A stretch of 64,000 bases of DNA from Shouchella clausii. GTDB taxonomy: Bacteria > Bacillota > Bacilli > Bacillales > Bacillaceae_D. The DNA lies in assembly GCF_001598215.1 (NCBI RefSeq), contig NZ_BCXJ01000005.1, forward strand, positions 1 to 64,000, given 5' to 3'. Shown here piece after piece: positions 26,908 through 36,670 of this stretch; the stretch's first letter is position 1; each line of letters begins with the position of its first letter. A program made the translations under genes and the position numbers. Under the pieces are notes generated by a model. The model saw nothing but the letters and a program-made list of their open reading frames with translations. It made no database searches and was not told where the DNA came from.

Positions 26908-29334
26908 TTATTGGCCTCCTTTTAACTTCAATCGCTGTAATCGTAAAGCATTGAGTACTACAGATACAGAACTAAATGCCATTGCGGCTCCAGCAACCCA
27001 AGGTGCTAATAGACCAATTGCAGCAATTGGAATCGAAGCTGAATTATAGAAGAAAGCAAAGAATAGGTTTTGCTTGATATTACGCATGGTCTTCGCACTG
27101 ATTTCCACACTGTCTGCCACGCTGTTCAAGTCACCACGCATTAACGTAATATCTGCTGCCTCAATTGCTACATCTGTTCCTGTACCAATGGCCATTCCGA
27201 TATCGGCTACTGCTAAGGCAGGTGCGTCATTGACACCATCTCCGACCATCGCTACTTTTTTATCCATATCTTGCAGCATTTTAATTTGCTCTGCTTTTTG
27301 CTCCGGTACTACTTCTGCAATTACATGGTCAATACCCACTTGTTTTCCAATTGCTTCTGCTGTCCGTTCATTATCCCCTGTAAGCATAATGACCTCTAAA
27401 CCAAGCTGGTGCATACGATGAATGGCAGCTTTAGATGTTTCTTTCACAGTATCTGCAACTGCGATAACCCCAGCTAATTGATTGTCTATCCCAATTAACA
27501 TCGCTGTCTTTCCTTCTGATTCTAACCTTGTCATTTGGTCTTCCACAGAATCAACGGTTATATTTTGCTGTTTCATTAGCTTTCTGGTTCCAACATAAAT
27601 CATTTTTCCATTTATAGAAGCTTGAATACCATATCCTGGTATTGCTTCAAAGGAGTCGGATTCTTGTACTTGAACTCCCATTGCTTTGGCACCTTTAACA
27701 ATCGCTTCTGCAAGTGGATGCTCCGAATTGTTTTCAGCCGAAGCAACATAATAAAGAACTTCTTCTTCTGTAAAATGTTGATTTGGAAGAACATCGGTCA
27801 ATTCCGGTTCCCCTTTAGTAACGGTACCTGTTTTATCTAACACAATCGTCGTTAGAGAGCGGGTATTTTCCAAATACTCTCCACCTTTAAATAAAACACC
27901 GAGCTCTGCTGCTCTTCCTGATCCAGCCATAACTGATGTTGGAGTTGCTAAACCAAGTGCACATGGGCAAGCAATAACAAGAATAGTGATAGCAGGAACT
28001 AATGCAGAACGGAGATCACCTGGCGCAACGACAAAATACCATACTAGAGACGACGCAATAGCAATTAACACAACAATAGGAACAAAAATCCCGGATACAC
28101 GGTCAGCTACCCTCTGAATATCCGCTTTGCTTCCTTGTGCCTCTTCTACTACCTTGACAATTTGAGAAAGAGCCGTATCTTTACCAACTTTTGTCACTTC
28201 AATTGTCAGCAGACCATTTTTATTGATCGTTGACCCTATAGCTACATCCCCTGTTTTCTTATCAACAGGGATACTTTCACCGGTTATCATTGATTCATCA
28301 ACTGCAGATTCCCCTTTAACAATTTGACCATCAACTGGAATCTTTTCACCTGGTCGTACCATGATGGTATCGCCAACGATAACTTCTTCAATCGCAATCT
28401 CTTGTTCCTCCCCATTCCTGATTACCCGGGCTGTTTTTGCCTGCATACCGAGTAATTTTTGAATGGCCTGACCAGTACGCCCTTTGGCACGTACTTCGAA
28501 TAGTTTTCCAAGAATGATCAAAGTGATAATCACTGCCGCCGCTTCAAAATAGAGCTCTGGCATACCGACTTGACCTTGTACTTGCCACTCGTAACCCAGG
28601 AAAATACTATAGAAGAAGGCAACAGATGTACCTAATGCGACAAGAACGTCCATGTTGGCACTGCCATTCTTCAAGGCTTTATACGCCGATTTATAGAACT
28701 GCGCTCCTACAATAAATTGTACGGGTGCTGCTAAAGCTAGTTGAACCCAGGGATTCATCAGCATATCTGGTGAGTAAATAAAGGATGTAAATTCAAAGTG
28801 TGTCACCATCGTCCATAATAACGGTAAGGTTAAAATGGCTGAAAAAATGAATTTCCCTGTCTGATGACGAATTTCTTCATCCTTACTATTAGCAGTATCT
28901 TCTTTAGAAGTTTGTGTCTTAAGACTATAGCCAAGCTTTTTGACCGTTTCAATCATATCGTTTACGGTAACTTGACCTTGATCATAATCCACTGCCACAT
29001 TCTCTAAAGCAAAATTCACGGAGGCATTTGTTACACCATCCATTTTATTTAATCGTTTTTCAATTTTTGTAGCACATGCCGCACATGTCATACCTGAAAT
29101 ATCAAAGGTTTGTTTATCATGAACTACATGATAACCCAATTTTTCAATTTTCTCTTCAAAATCCTGTACACTTGTGACAGATGGATTATAAGTAACTCTT
29201 GTCTTCTCTATTGCAAAGTTAACATTGGCTTCTGCTACACCATCGATTTTATTTAATCCTTTTTCAATCTTAGTGGCGCATGCTGCACAAGTCATACCTT
29301 GAATCTGCAAGCTGACTTCCTTTTGTGTTTCCAT
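26908..29334 (-). CDS. copA: copper-exporting P-type ATPase CopA
   Basis: An 808-residue P1B-type ATPase. Two N-terminal heavy-metal domains carry GMTCAAC (Cys16/19 and Cys84/87). The membrane metal site is CPC in [14 protein letters not shown], the phosphorylation loop is DKTGTVTKG, the HP motif is in SEHPLAEA, and [13 protein letters not shown] closes the hinge. The CPC plus GLATP pattern is the Cu(I) subfamily P1B-1. It exports Cu(I) from the cytoplasm using CopZ as donor. A CsoR-type operator lies 22 bases upstream of its start, in addition to the operator upstream of copZ. Confidence 0.97.
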   Translation of the reverse strand: METQKEVSLQIQGMTCAACATKIEKGLNKIDGVAEANVNFAIEKTRVTYNPSVTSVQDFEEKIEKLGYHVVHDKQTFDISGMTCAACATKIEKRLNKMDGVTNASVNFALENVAVDYDQGQVTVNDMIETVKKLGYSLKTQTSKEDTANSKDEEIRHQTGKFIFSAILTLPLLWTMVTHFEFTSFIYSPDMLMNPWVQLALAAPVQFIVGAQFYKSAYKALKNGSANMDVLVALGTSVAFFYSIFLGYEWQVQGQVGMPELYFEAAAVIITLIILGKLFEVRAKGRTGQAIQKLLGMQAKTARVIRNGEEQEIAIEEVIVGDTIMVRPGEKIPVDGQIVKGESAVDESMITGESIPVDKKTGDVAIGSTINKNGLLTIEVTKVGKDTALSQIVKVVEEAQGSKADIQRVADRVSGIFVPIVVLIAIASSLVWYFVVAPGDLRSALVPAITILVIACPCALGLATPTSVMAGSGRAAELGVLFKGGEYLENTRSLTTIVLDKTGTVTKGEPELTDVLPNQHFTEEEVLYYVASAENNSEHPLAEAIVKGAKAMGVQVQESDSFEAIPGYGIQASINGKMIYVGTRKLMKQQNITVDSVEDQMTRLESEGKTAMLIGIDNQLAGVIAVADTVKETSKAAIHRMHQLGLEVIMLTGDNERTAEAIGKQVGIDHVIAEVVPEQKAEQIKMLQDMDKKVAMVGDGVNDAPALAVADIGMAIGTGTDVAIEAADITLMRGDLNSVADSVEISAKTMRNIKQNLFFAFFYNSASIPIAAIGLLAPWVAGAAMAFSSVSVVLNALRLQRLKLKGGQ

Positions 29335-29355
29335 TTTTTATTTTCCTCCTTCCTT

Positions 29356-29372
29356 ATACCAGGACAGGGTAT
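29356..29372. promoter_or_regulatory. CsoR-type operator upstream of copA
   Basis: ATACCAGGACAGGGTAT: outer arms ATACC and GGTAT match the copper-responsive CsoR operator pattern ATACC-N7-GGTAT also seen at 29705-29721 and 30132-30148. Confidence 0.7.
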
Positions 29373-29385
29373 AATATAGATAAAA

Positions 29386-29420
29386 AGGAAATCGTGCAGG
29401 TTTTGCACGATTATCCTTAT
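29386..29420 (-). terminator. hairpin between copZ and copA
   Basis: AATCGTGCA and TGCACGATT with flanking AAGGA/TCCTT form a long stem in the copZ-copA gap. It may separate copZ from copA transcripts, leaving copA to its own operator, or stabilise the message end. Confidence 0.6.
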
Positions 29421-29459
29421 TATTTAACAAGAAATGAAGCATGATTTGCTGAATATTCC

Positions 29460-29666
29460 CTATGCAACATCATATCCCTGGTCTTCAATCGCTTCTTTGA
29501 TGTCTTTCAAGTCCACTTTATCTCCATCAAAAGTGATATCAACCTTTCCATCTTGTAAATGAACTTTGACGGATTCAACCCCGTTTAATTCACCAACACT
29601 GCCTTCAATGGAGCTGATGCAATGCCCGCAAGACATGCCTTGTACGTTAAGTGTTTTGTTTGTCAT
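29460..29666 (-). CDS. copZ: copper chaperone CopZ
   Basis: A 68-residue Atx1-like chaperone with MSCGHCISSIE (metal Cys about residues 12 and 15) and the C-terminal EAIEDQGYDV. It hands Cu(I) to CopA's N-terminal domains. A CsoR operator sits 38 bases upstream; csoR precedes it on the same strand, giving the csoR-copZ-copA order found in many bacilli. Confidence 0.95.
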   Translation of the reverse strand: MTNKTLNVQGMSCGHCISSIEGSVGELNGVESVKVHLQDGKVDITFDGDKVDLKDIKEAIEDQGYDVA

Positions 29667-29704
29667 GAATCATCCCTCCTTTCTGATTACATTTATATAT
29701 TACC

Positions 29705-29721
29705 ATACCCTAGTTAGGTAT
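29705..29721. promoter_or_regulatory. CsoR-type operator upstream of copZ
   Basis: ATACCCTAGTTAGGTAT, a near-palindrome (ATACC/GGTAT arms, 7-base centre), the best CsoR match in the island. Confidence 0.75.
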
Positions 29722-29736
29722 TGTCAAGTAAAAAAT

Positions 29737-30072
29737 TTATTTCATTATTTTAGAAATCGTCGTCATGAATTCAGATATAACTTCTGGATCTTTTTTTTCC
29801 AATTTTTCAATGACACAAGTATGAATATGACTTTCCAATAGTAATCGAGAAACAGCATGTAATGCCGATTGTACGGCAGCCATTTGATTTAATATATCAT
29901 CACAATATACATTTCGGTCAATCATTCGTTTTACTCCCTTTACCTGTCCTTCAATGCGACTCATTCGATTCATCAGCTGCTTCTGAATATCATCTGACAT
30001 CATTACCTCTCCGTCTTTACAACAGTTTTCCTTTTGATCCATATGGGGGACTAGTTGGGTAATTTCCTTCAT
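29737..30072 (-). CDS. csoR: copper-sensing repressor CsoR
   Basis: A 111-residue four-helix repressor. Metal-site residues Cys57, His82 and Cys86 are in YCDDILNQ and SHIHTC, the C-H-C set of Cu(I)-sensing CsoR, with His-x3-Cys spacing as in Mycobacterium tuberculosis CsoR. The start follows AGGGAG by seven bases; an eight-residue-longer frame is less likely. An extra CC pair near residues 17-18 in the N-terminal tail is unusual. It is preceded by an operator at 30132-30148, so autoregulation is likely. Confidence 0.92.
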   Translation of the reverse strand: MKEITQLVPHMDQKENCCKDGEVMMSDDIQKQLMNRMSRIEGQVKGVKRMIDRNVYCDDILNQMAAVQSALHAVSRLLLESHIHTCVIEKLEKKDPEVISEFMTTISKIMK

Positions 30073-30131
30073 GTAAACGCTCCCTTCTAAAATCAAATAA
30101 TTACTTTATATTTTCTTATCGCCAATATACC

Positions 30132-30148
30132 ATACCCCCAGAAGGTAT
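30132..30148. promoter_or_regulatory. CsoR-type operator upstream of csoR
   Basis: ATACCCCCAGAAGGTAT, with arms ATACC and GGTAT around a 7-base centre; located about 60 bases before the csoR start. Confidence 0.75.
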
Positions 30149-30172
30149 ACAAGTGTTTTATTTAAAATAAAT

Positions 30173-30218
30173 AAAAAGTTTATAGAGAAAGTTATTTCAT
30201 TTTCTCTATAAACTTTTT
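30173..30218. terminator. bidirectional terminator
   Basis: An 18-base perfect inverted repeat (AAAAAGTTTATAGAGAAA and complement, 10-base loop) separates the second csoR-like gene from csoR. Confidence 0.92.
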
Positions 30219-30239
30219 ATGAAGGATTGTTCTCTTATA

Positions 30240-30566
30240 TTATTTAGAGTACTGATTAATAACTGCTAACAATTCATCAATAACTTCTTCTTCATTTCCA
30301 TCCTTAATAGAATGAGTCATACATGTTTTTGCATGTCGTTCCATGACAGAAAAGCCAACTTTCTTTAAAGCTGACTGCACGGCAGATAACTGAATAAGAA
30401 TATCCATACAGTAACGGTCATTTTCAACCATATTTTGAAGTCCTCTAACTTGACCTTCTACACGTTTTAAACGGTTAATTACGCGTTCCTTTTCCTTATC
30501 TGTTCGTGGTTCCACTGCCTTTTTTTCTTCTGTTACATTTTGTATTATTTCTTCAGATTTCATCAT
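30240..30566 (-). CDS. second CsoR-family regulator
   Basis: A 108-residue CsoR-family repressor with Cys53, His78 and Cys82 (RYCMDIL and ERHAKTC), again the C-H-C copper set rather than the two-Cys set of persulfide sensor CstR. The start was placed at the ATG pair six bases after AAAGGAG. It is the last gene after the CoA-disulfide reductase, so it may regulate that operon. Having two CsoR copies a few hundred bases apart suggests that they bind different promoters or different inducers. Confidence 0.9.
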   Translation of the reverse strand: MMKSEEIIQNVTEEKKAVEPRTDKEKERVINRLKRVEGQVRGLQNMVENDRYCMDILIQLSAVQSALKKVGFSVMERHAKTCMTHSIKDGNEEEVIDELLAVINQYSK

Positions 30567-30720
30567 AGTAATCTCCTTTAATTTATATTTATATATTATT
30601 ATCTTACATTTGAGTATCATTACTCAACACGTTTTAAGAAAGGTTCAGTATGACAGATCAATTAGAGCTCTAATTTACAAAATTACTACACTCTACATAG
30701 CTGTTCCATGCCAGTTTTTA

Positions 30721-32379
30721 TCATTGTGATTGACTCCCCAAAGCGAAGGAATATGTCTTCCATCCGCCATCCACATTTTTCACTTGAAACCCTTTATTTT
30801 TTAGAATACGGCTGGCCAGATACCCTCTTAAACCAACTTGACAACTTACATAAATGGTCTGATCTTTTGGTATAGTATCAAGAGAATTTCTTAGCTCATT
30901 TAGCGGAATATTAATAGAGCCTTTGATATAACCAGATTCACGTTCCACTGAGTTACGAACATCAATCAAAAATCCCCCATCAGCAACAATCTGATCTACT
31001 TCATGCCACTGGATATGCTCTAATTCTCCGTCTATGATGTTCGCAGCTACATACCCTGCCATATTAACTGGATCTTTTGCTGATGAATAAGGTGGTGCAT
31101 AGGATAATTCTAAATTTGTTAAATCTTCTACGGTTAACCTACCTTTTATGGCTGTAGCGATAACATCCATCCGTTTATCCACGCCATCTTCTCCAACAGC
31201 CTGAGCGCCAAAGATTTTTCCTGTTTCTTTATCAAAAATTAACTTTAGAGAAATTGGTACAGCTCCTGGATAATAATTAGCGTGAGAGGTTGGATGAACA
31301 TGGACAACTTCGTAGGGAATCCCTAGCCGCTTAAGTGTTTTTTCATTATTTCCTGTGGATGCAACGGTCAAATCAAACACCTTTGCAATGGATGTGCCTA
31401 CTGTGCCTTGATATTTCTCTTTTTTACCCATTAAATTGTTAGCCGCAATACGACCTTGTCGATTCGCCGGTCCAGCAAGTGGAATCATTGTCTTTGTGCC
31501 TGTGATATAATCTGCTACTTCGACCGCATCCCCAACCGCATAGATATGATCATTGGATGTCTGCAGGTATTCATTCACAATGATTCCTCCACGTTGTCCC
31601 AAGGCAAGCCCTGCAGATTTCGCCAGTTCATTTTCCGGCACAACTCCGATAGAAAGAATCGTCATATCTGTTTGAAGTTCCATTCCATCAGAAAGTATAA
31701 TCTTCTTTCCTTCCTCTGCAAATGATTGAACGCCATTTCCCAGAATCAATTGAATCCCTTTTTCTCTTAAATGCATGTGCAGAATAGCTGCCATTTCCAT
31801 ATCAATTGGTGCCATAATTTGATTGGCCATTTCAACTAAGGTAACCTCAACCCCTCTGTTTGCGAGATTTTCCGCCATTTCAACACCAATAAATCCGCCG
31901 CCAACAATGACAGCTTTTTGTGGTAAGTAATTGTCCACATAATTTTTGATAGCATCTGTGTCAGGAATATTTCTTAAGGTAAATAACGAATTATTTTCCT
32001 TTAACCCTGGTATCGCAGGTACAATTGGTTTAGCTCCCGGTGATAACAATAATTCATCATAGGATTCTTTGTACGTTTCTCCGCTTTTTAAGTTATTAAC
32101 CGTCACCTGTTTTTTATCTGTATCGATATTCACTACTTCACTCAAATTTCGTATGTCGAGATTAAATCGTTCCGACATACTTTCCACAGTTTGCACTAAT
32201 AATTTATTGCGATCCTTAATTGTTTCTCCGATATAGTAAGGTAATCCACAATTCGCAAATGAAATATGTTCTCCTCTTTCGAAAAGTACAATTTCTATTT
32301 CTTCACTTATTCTTCTTAACCTTGCGGCGGCTGTTGCACCACCTGCTACGCCACCTATGATAACAACTTTTTGTGTCAT
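30721..32379 (-). CDS. CoA-disulfide reductase with C-terminal rhodanese domain
   Basis: A 552-residue flavoprotein. The N-terminal domain has VVIIGGVAGGATAAARLRR (FAD) and SFANCGLPYYIG with the single catalytic Cys44, the mark of CoA-disulfide reductases. NAD(P)H-binding VIVGGGFIGVEMAENLANRG lies near residue 155. The last ~95 residues form a rhodanese domain with active Cys in YVSCQVGLRG. Such fusions reduce CoA-persulfide or polysulfides. It is encoded with a CsoR-family gene, an arrangement also seen in cst-type sulfur operons. The start follows GGGAGG by eight bases. Confidence 0.9.
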   Translation of the reverse strand: MTQKVVIIGGVAGGATAAARLRRISEEIEIVLFERGEHISFANCGLPYYIGETIKDRNKLLVQTVESMSERFNLDIRNLSEVVNIDTDKKQVTVNNLKSGETYKESYDELLLSPGAKPIVPAIPGLKENNSLFTLRNIPDTDAIKNYVDNYLPQKAVIVGGGFIGVEMAENLANRGVEVTLVEMANQIMAPIDMEMAAILHMHLREKGIQLILGNGVQSFAEEGKKIILSDGMELQTDMTILSIGVVPENELAKSAGLALGQRGGIIVNEYLQTSNDHIYAVGDAVEVADYITGTKTMIPLAGPANRQGRIAANNLMGKKEKYQGTVGTSIAKVFDLTVASTGNNEKTLKRLGIPYEVVHVHPTSHANYYPGAVPISLKLIFDKETGKIFGAQAVGEDGVDKRMDVIATAIKGRLTVEDLTNLELSYAPPYSSAKDPVNMAGYVAANIIDGELEHIQWHEVDQIVADGGFLIDVRNSVERESGYIKGSINIPLNELRNSLDTIPKDQTIYVSCQVGLRGYLASRILKNKGFQVKNVDGGWKTYSFALGSQSQ

Positions 32380-32474
32380 GTTATTTCCCTCCCAAATCAT
32401 TTATTGAAATCTGGACTTTAATATGTCCTTAACCAGTTATAAAATAACATCTTTTTTTGATTAAAAATGACACT

Positions 32475-33920
32475 TTAATAATTATTAACACATTCATTCA
32501 TGTTTGGTTGTTTTGTCTTTGGATGACATTGACATTCTACTTTATCTTTAAATGACATCTTCTTTTCGGATTTAATCCATTTATCTTTTTCCATTCTGTA
32601 CCACATAACAACGGCGCGTATCACGATGTCAATACCTATTGCTATCCAGACACCAGCTATCCCTAACTCCATTTGAATTGCTAAGAGATATACAAAAAGT
32701 GTTCGAATCAGCCACATCCCAATCGTCGTTAAATACATAGGGTATTTTGTATTTCTAGCACCTTGATATGCTCCTGTAAGAATAAGCAATATCGCTAGAA
32801 AAGGTTGGAATAATGCTGCTATTTTTAATGCAATACCTATTTCAGATACAACTACTGGATCTTCACTGAAAAAACCGCCTATCCATTCTCCAAGAATAAA
32901 TAATAATACTCCCATGAAAACCATAAATACAGCTGATAATATGGAGATTAATTTTGCATAACTTTTAGCTTCTTCATAATTACCTGCTCCTACTTGTTTG
33001 CCTACAATGATAGTTGCGGCAGCAGCAAAACCATAAGCAATCATATAAGAAAATGTCTCGATATTCCCTGCTATTTGATGTGCTGCAAATGTACTTGTAC
33101 CTAATGCAACAATGAAGCCAAAATAAACGACCTGCCCTATTCTCATTGCCAGGCGCTCACCTGCTGCTGGAGCACCTAAACCTAAAAGCTCTTTTTGATA
33201 AACCTTATCAAACCTCCACCAGTTCTTTTGAAACAGAATCTGGTTATTTTTCTTAATATATAAAATAAGCACAAATGTACCAACCAGACGTGCAATTACT
33301 CCTGCTAATCCAGCCCCTACAATACCTAGTTCAGGTATAAACAAGAAGCCAAAGATAAGGATATAATCCAAAATAATATTGACAATATTTGCAATAATAA
33401 CTGCTTTCATTGGTGATTTTGTATCTCCAACTCCCCTTAAAATACTACTCATCACAAACATATAAGCCATGAGTATAGAAGGAACAGCAACAATTCTAAA
33501 GTACACTGCACCAATCTCTAACACCTGTTGTTCTACACCAAGAAGGCTTAAAAGAGGTTCTGCAAAAATCAGTGTTAACATACCTGTTAGGCCACCTATG
33601 ATAGTGGTCAAAATTACTCCTTGCTGTGCAACTTTTGAGGCACGTTCATAGTCGCCTGCACCAGTTGCATTAGCCATTAACACATTGACACCAACACCTA
33701 TTGCCATAAAAATTGCAAAATAAATGGCTAGTATAGCGTTCGTTACCCCCACTGCAGACACTTCATCTAGCCCAATTTGGGCAACAAAAAATGTATCTGC
33801 AAATCCTAACATCGTCTGAAAGAAATTCTCTATTACAGCTGGAACTGCCAATATGATAATAATTTTTAACTTTTCACTGGTACTTAAACCTTTCTTTAAT
33901 GTTTGATCTGCAACACTCAT
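32475..33920 (-). CDS. MATE-family efflux transporter
   Basis: A 481-residue multidrug and toxin extrusion protein with about 12 hydrophobic helices in two six-helix halves (PAVIENFFQTMLGFADTFFVAQIG near the start, and a second PAAGERLAMRIGQVVYFGFI). It exports cationic drugs or metabolites by Na+ or H+ antiport. The cytoplasmic tail ends CQCHPKTKQPN with two cysteines, unusual for the family. GGAGG is eight or nine bases before the ATG. A CsoR-type operator lies about 65 bases upstream. Confidence 0.9.
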   Translation of the reverse strand: MSVADQTLKKGLSTSEKLKIIIILAVPAVIENFFQTMLGFADTFFVAQIGLDEVSAVGVTNAILAIYFAIFMAIGVGVNVLMANATGAGDYERASKVAQQGVILTTIIGGLTGMLTLIFAEPLLSLLGVEQQVLEIGAVYFRIVAVPSILMAYMFVMSSILRGVGDTKSPMKAVIIANIVNIILDYILIFGFLFIPELGIVGAGLAGVIARLVGTFVLILYIKKNNQILFQKNWWRFDKVYQKELLGLGAPAAGERLAMRIGQVVYFGFIVALGTSTFAAHQIAGNIETFSYMIAYGFAAAATIIVGKQVGAGNYEEAKSYAKLISILSAVFMVFMGVLLFILGEWIGGFFSEDPVVVSEIGIALKIAALFQPFLAILLILTGAYQGARNTKYPMYLTTIGMWLIRTLFVYLLAIQMELGIAGVWIAIGIDIVIRAVVMWYRMEKDKWIKSEKKMSFKDKVECQCHPKTKQPNMNECVNNY

Positions 33921-33985
33921 CAATCATCCCTCCATTCAACCTAATTCCAAGAGCTTTTTATCAATTTCCTTAACAACATAATATC

Positions 33986-34002
33986 ATACCCCCGTATAGT
34001 AT
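33986..34002. promoter_or_regulatory. CsoR-like operator upstream of the MATE gene
   Basis: ATACCCCCGTATAGTAT: left arm ATACC intact, right arm AGTAT has one deviation from GGTAT. Weaker than the three copA-region sites. Confidence 0.5.
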
Positions 34003-34167
34003 ACAATAAGAAAGTTTTTACAGGAAATAATTTTGCTTAACTTTCATTTCTCACTGTACCCAGCATTGAATTTTTAATTATTTTAACAATTCTATGAAGA
34101 TGAACTTTCTATTTTATTTAAATGTTATAATAATGCTATATATTTTATATGGTAAGGAGTTGTCTAT

Positions 34168-34680
34168 TTGAAAAATCGAATAGTGTTTGTTTGTGTTTTT
34201 CTTTTGGTTATTTTAGCAGCTTGTAACAGTAGTACTGATCAATCATCTGAAGTAGATGTTAAATCATTAATACACGATTACAGCACAGATCAAATAAGTG
34301 CTACCTCTGCTTCGGTCGATTCTAGCCAATTAGTAGTTGAAAAAGATAATAAAGAAGTAAATTATGATTTACCTGATGATGAGTTTTATGTATCGATTGC
34401 TCCCTTTATCAATGAAACACATCCCTGTACATTTCACAGTCTTACAGGATGTCAAGGCGAGTTAGTGAATACTCCATTTGAAGTTTACATCGAAGATTCC
34501 AATGGAAATGTAATTATCGATGACTCGATTGAATCCTTTGACAATGGCTTTATTGATTTATGGCTGCCAAGAGATCAGGAGTTTAAAGCCATTATTACTT
34601 TAGATGACAAACAAGTAGAATCAACCATATCTACATTCAAGGATGATCCAACTTGTATTACGACTATGCAACTTATTTAA
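34168..34680 (+). CDS. cueP: CueP-like copper-binding lipoprotein
   Basis: A 170-residue secreted lipoprotein: signal peptide with lipobox LAAC (Cys19 anchored). The mature part shows FYVSIAPFINETHPCTFHSLTGCQGEL and a C-terminal DPTCITTMQ, the conserved Cys/His residues of CueP, a periplasmic copper-binding protein of Salmonella that supports CueO-type or superoxide-dismutase function. The resemblance is in the THPCxxHsltgCqGEL core; in a Gram-positive it must act at the membrane surface. It is the only plus-strand gene in the 30-36 kb block. Confidence 0.85.
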   Translation: MKNRIVFVCVFLLVILAACNSSTDQSSEVDVKSLIHDYSTDQISATSASVDSSQLVVEKDNKEVNYDLPDDEFYVSIAPFINETHPCTFHSLTGCQGELVNTPFEVYIEDSNGNVIIDDSIESFDNGFIDLWLPRDQEFKAIITLDDKQVESTISTFKDDPTCITTMQLI

Positions 34681-34751
34681 ATGACAAGGCATTTGATAGA
34701 AAGCATTTGTTATTGAGTGAAATGTAAAGTTCTTCACTTTAGACAATTCAA

Positions 34752-34779
34752 ACCCGCATTTTTCCATTGAAAAATGCGG
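34752..34779. terminator. inverted repeat downstream of cueP
   Basis: CCCGCATTTTTC and AAAAATGCGGG form a stem of about 11 pairs. It lacks a following T-run on the plus strand, so it may be a processing or weak termination site. Confidence 0.5.
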
Positions 34780-34927
34780 GTCATTAATAAAATAATCCTT
34801 TATTTTTTCCTCTATCACAACCGTTTGAGACAAAAACACATAATAATAAAGCGTTTGACTAAGTTCCATTTCTCAAAATAGTGCCCGATAGTTGAAGAAC
34901 CAATTTTTATTATATGGTTCTTACACG

Positions 34928-35026
34928 TGTGCAACAGCATGCGAGAAATTTAAAGATCCCCATCGTCAAGAATGTGCGGCTTTTTGTCGTTCTTGTGTGA
35001 ATGCATACAGACAGATGGCTTCATAA
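34928..35026 (+). pseudogene. C-terminal remnant of a four-helix-bundle copper-binding protein (DUF326)
   Basis: 33 in-frame codons ending in TAA encode CATACEKFKD, PHRQECAAFCRSC and VNAYRQMAS, the characteristic last helix of DUF326/Csp copper storage proteins (CxxxC spacing). Upstream sequence is not in the same frame with a start, so the N-terminal three helices are gone. A complete relative is at 42717-43043. The region 34690-34927 holds only the inverted repeat and no convincing gene. Confidence 0.7.
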
Positions 35027-35037
35027 GACTCAATAAT

Positions 35038-35066
35038 AAAGTTCTGGCCAGTGGTCAGAACTTTTT
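35038..35066 (+). terminator. terminator after the DUF326 remnant
   Basis: AAAGTTCTG and CAGAACTTT with T5 following: the old terminator of the broken gene, still intact. Confidence 0.75.
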
Positions 35067-35120
35067 ACATTATAAAATAAACTCTATATAAGTTAAGTTG
35101 AAACTGTTGGCATGACTTTT

Positions 35121-36014
35121 TTATGGGATTATTTCTATCATACCTGTCATCCCAGATTCTTCATGTCCAGGAATTGTACAGACATAACGGTATGTTCCTG
35201 GAGTGTTTGTAGTAAATGAAACTTCCTGCTTTTCTCCCGGATAACTGTGCAAATGTATTTGATTATTTGTATGAGTGTGATCGTTCGAAGAAGGCTGCTC
35301 CTCAATTTCTGCTTTCATTCCTATAATTTCTAAATCATGTTCTCTTTCTCCTATATTTTCCAAAACAATCGTAGCCATTTCACCAGCTTTTATTTCTATC
35401 TGGCTCGGAGAAAAAGTATATTCATCAGCTTGTACCACGAAGTTATTCGTACTCACACCGTGGTGATGATTACTGTTATTGTGTAAATCTGTAGATGGGA
35501 TTAAGGCATCCATCTGATTATAACTGACAATAAAAAGCACAAATAATATAATCATGGCAGTAGGATGATTGATCATTGACTTGCTTTTTATAAATTCCTG
35601 TTGCATCATTTGGTATAAAATTATAACAATTCCAATGAATAACAAAAACATGATTTTTATTAAAGTTTCCTGGTTTTCGGGGGCAATCATATCCCCAAGC
35701 ATTGCACCCATCATCCCACCCATCAATCCTGCTAATATTCCGTCTAAAACTGCCATCAGTCCAGTTGGTAAACCTGCTACGAAACCAACAGAGATTCCAA
35801 TAATAATTGCCCATAAAGTGGAGGAAAATAGATCTCCTGAGAGTAATACGCCAATTATTACCCCTATAGTTAATCCAACAACCATACCCAGTACCATTGA
35901 AATCATCATCCCAGTCATAACCGTTATTTTGTTACGATGGTTGATGGTATTCCATATAATCCATATGGTTAAAATAAAAATACCTATTACTGTAACATAT
36001 AGCGAAATCGGCAT
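35121..36014 (-). CDS. membrane protein with C-terminal cupredoxin domain
   Basis: A 297-residue protein. The N-terminal ~165 residues are hydrophobic with about five or six Gly-rich helices (GMMISMVLGMVVGLTIGVIIGVLL, and a second Gly/Met-rich stretch). A short extracytoplasmic linker (HNNSNHHHG) leads to a cupredoxin domain with type-1 copper ligands His (GEREHDLEI), Cys and His (CTIPGHEESGM) and the following Met. Copper is therefore likely bound outside. The membrane part has no assigned role. It lies near the multicopper oxidase and CueP, so a role in oxidation or delivery of surface copper fits. Confidence 0.8.
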   Translation of the reverse strand: MPISLYVTVIGIFILTIWIIWNTINHRNKITVMTGMMISMVLGMVVGLTIGVIIGVLLSGDLFSSTLWAIIIGISVGFVAGLPTGLMAVLDGILAGLMGGMMGAMLGDMIAPENQETLIKIMFLLFIGIVIILYQMMQQEFIKSKSMINHPTAMIILFVLFIVSYNQMDALIPSTDLHNNSNHHHGVSTNNFVVQADEYTFSPSQIEIKAGEMATIVLENIGEREHDLEIIGMKAEIEEQPSSNDHTHTNNQIHLHSYPGEKQEVSFTTNTPGTYRYVCTIPGHEESGMTGMIEIIP

Positions 36015-36316
36015 TCTACAATTCTCCTTTTTGGATCTTGTCCTAATGGTCCATTATATGATGGTAAGCAACTGTTCATTCCTTGGAAATCATCATTATT
36101 AATTAATTTATTACATAGTTTTTAAATTACTATTTAATGCAGATCTTTTTCAGACTTTGTAGACTTGTGATAAAAAGTCATGGAAACTATAGATAAAAAG
36201 TATTTATATCATTATTTTTCATATAAGTTTCTTAACTACAAATTCAGATTAATTTGCATATTCGGAATTTAAAAATGGTTAGAGTTTATCTTTTGCAAAC
36301 AAAAGTACAGAACACG

Positions 36317-36346
36317 AAAAATCCTGCATAACAATACAGGATTTTT
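36317..36346. terminator. terminator in the 36015-36670 gap
   Basis: AAAAATCCTG and CAGGATTTTT (10-base stem) with T5. The rest of this 650-base gap is AT-rich with many stops in all frames, and I see no gene in it. Confidence 0.75.
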
Positions 36347-36670
36347 AATCAACCTTTATTATAAATCTACAAAGAAAATGAATCGTTGAAGCCCAACTTA
36401 AATTTGTCATTGTATCTATCAACTCTAGTGTTGAATTATGGTCAGCTTTTTACCCACTCCGTCTTCAAAAAACATCCATTTGTATATCTTTGAACGCTTA
36501 CATTTCACTATAGCAATAAATCATAATATCACCACTCCCATCAGACAGCAAACAAATCCATTCGCAATTTGAGGATTATTCCTTTACCATTCTAAATGAT
36601 CCGCTCTATATTCCAGTGGAATACTTTTCTTGCTTAGTAGTACCATCCTATATATAAAGGATACTTAATT

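Noticed and set aside
34621-34869. 82-residue minus-strand frame overlapping the end of cueP
   Set aside because: No ribosome site. It may be debris of a mobile sequence, but I recognise no transposase motif.
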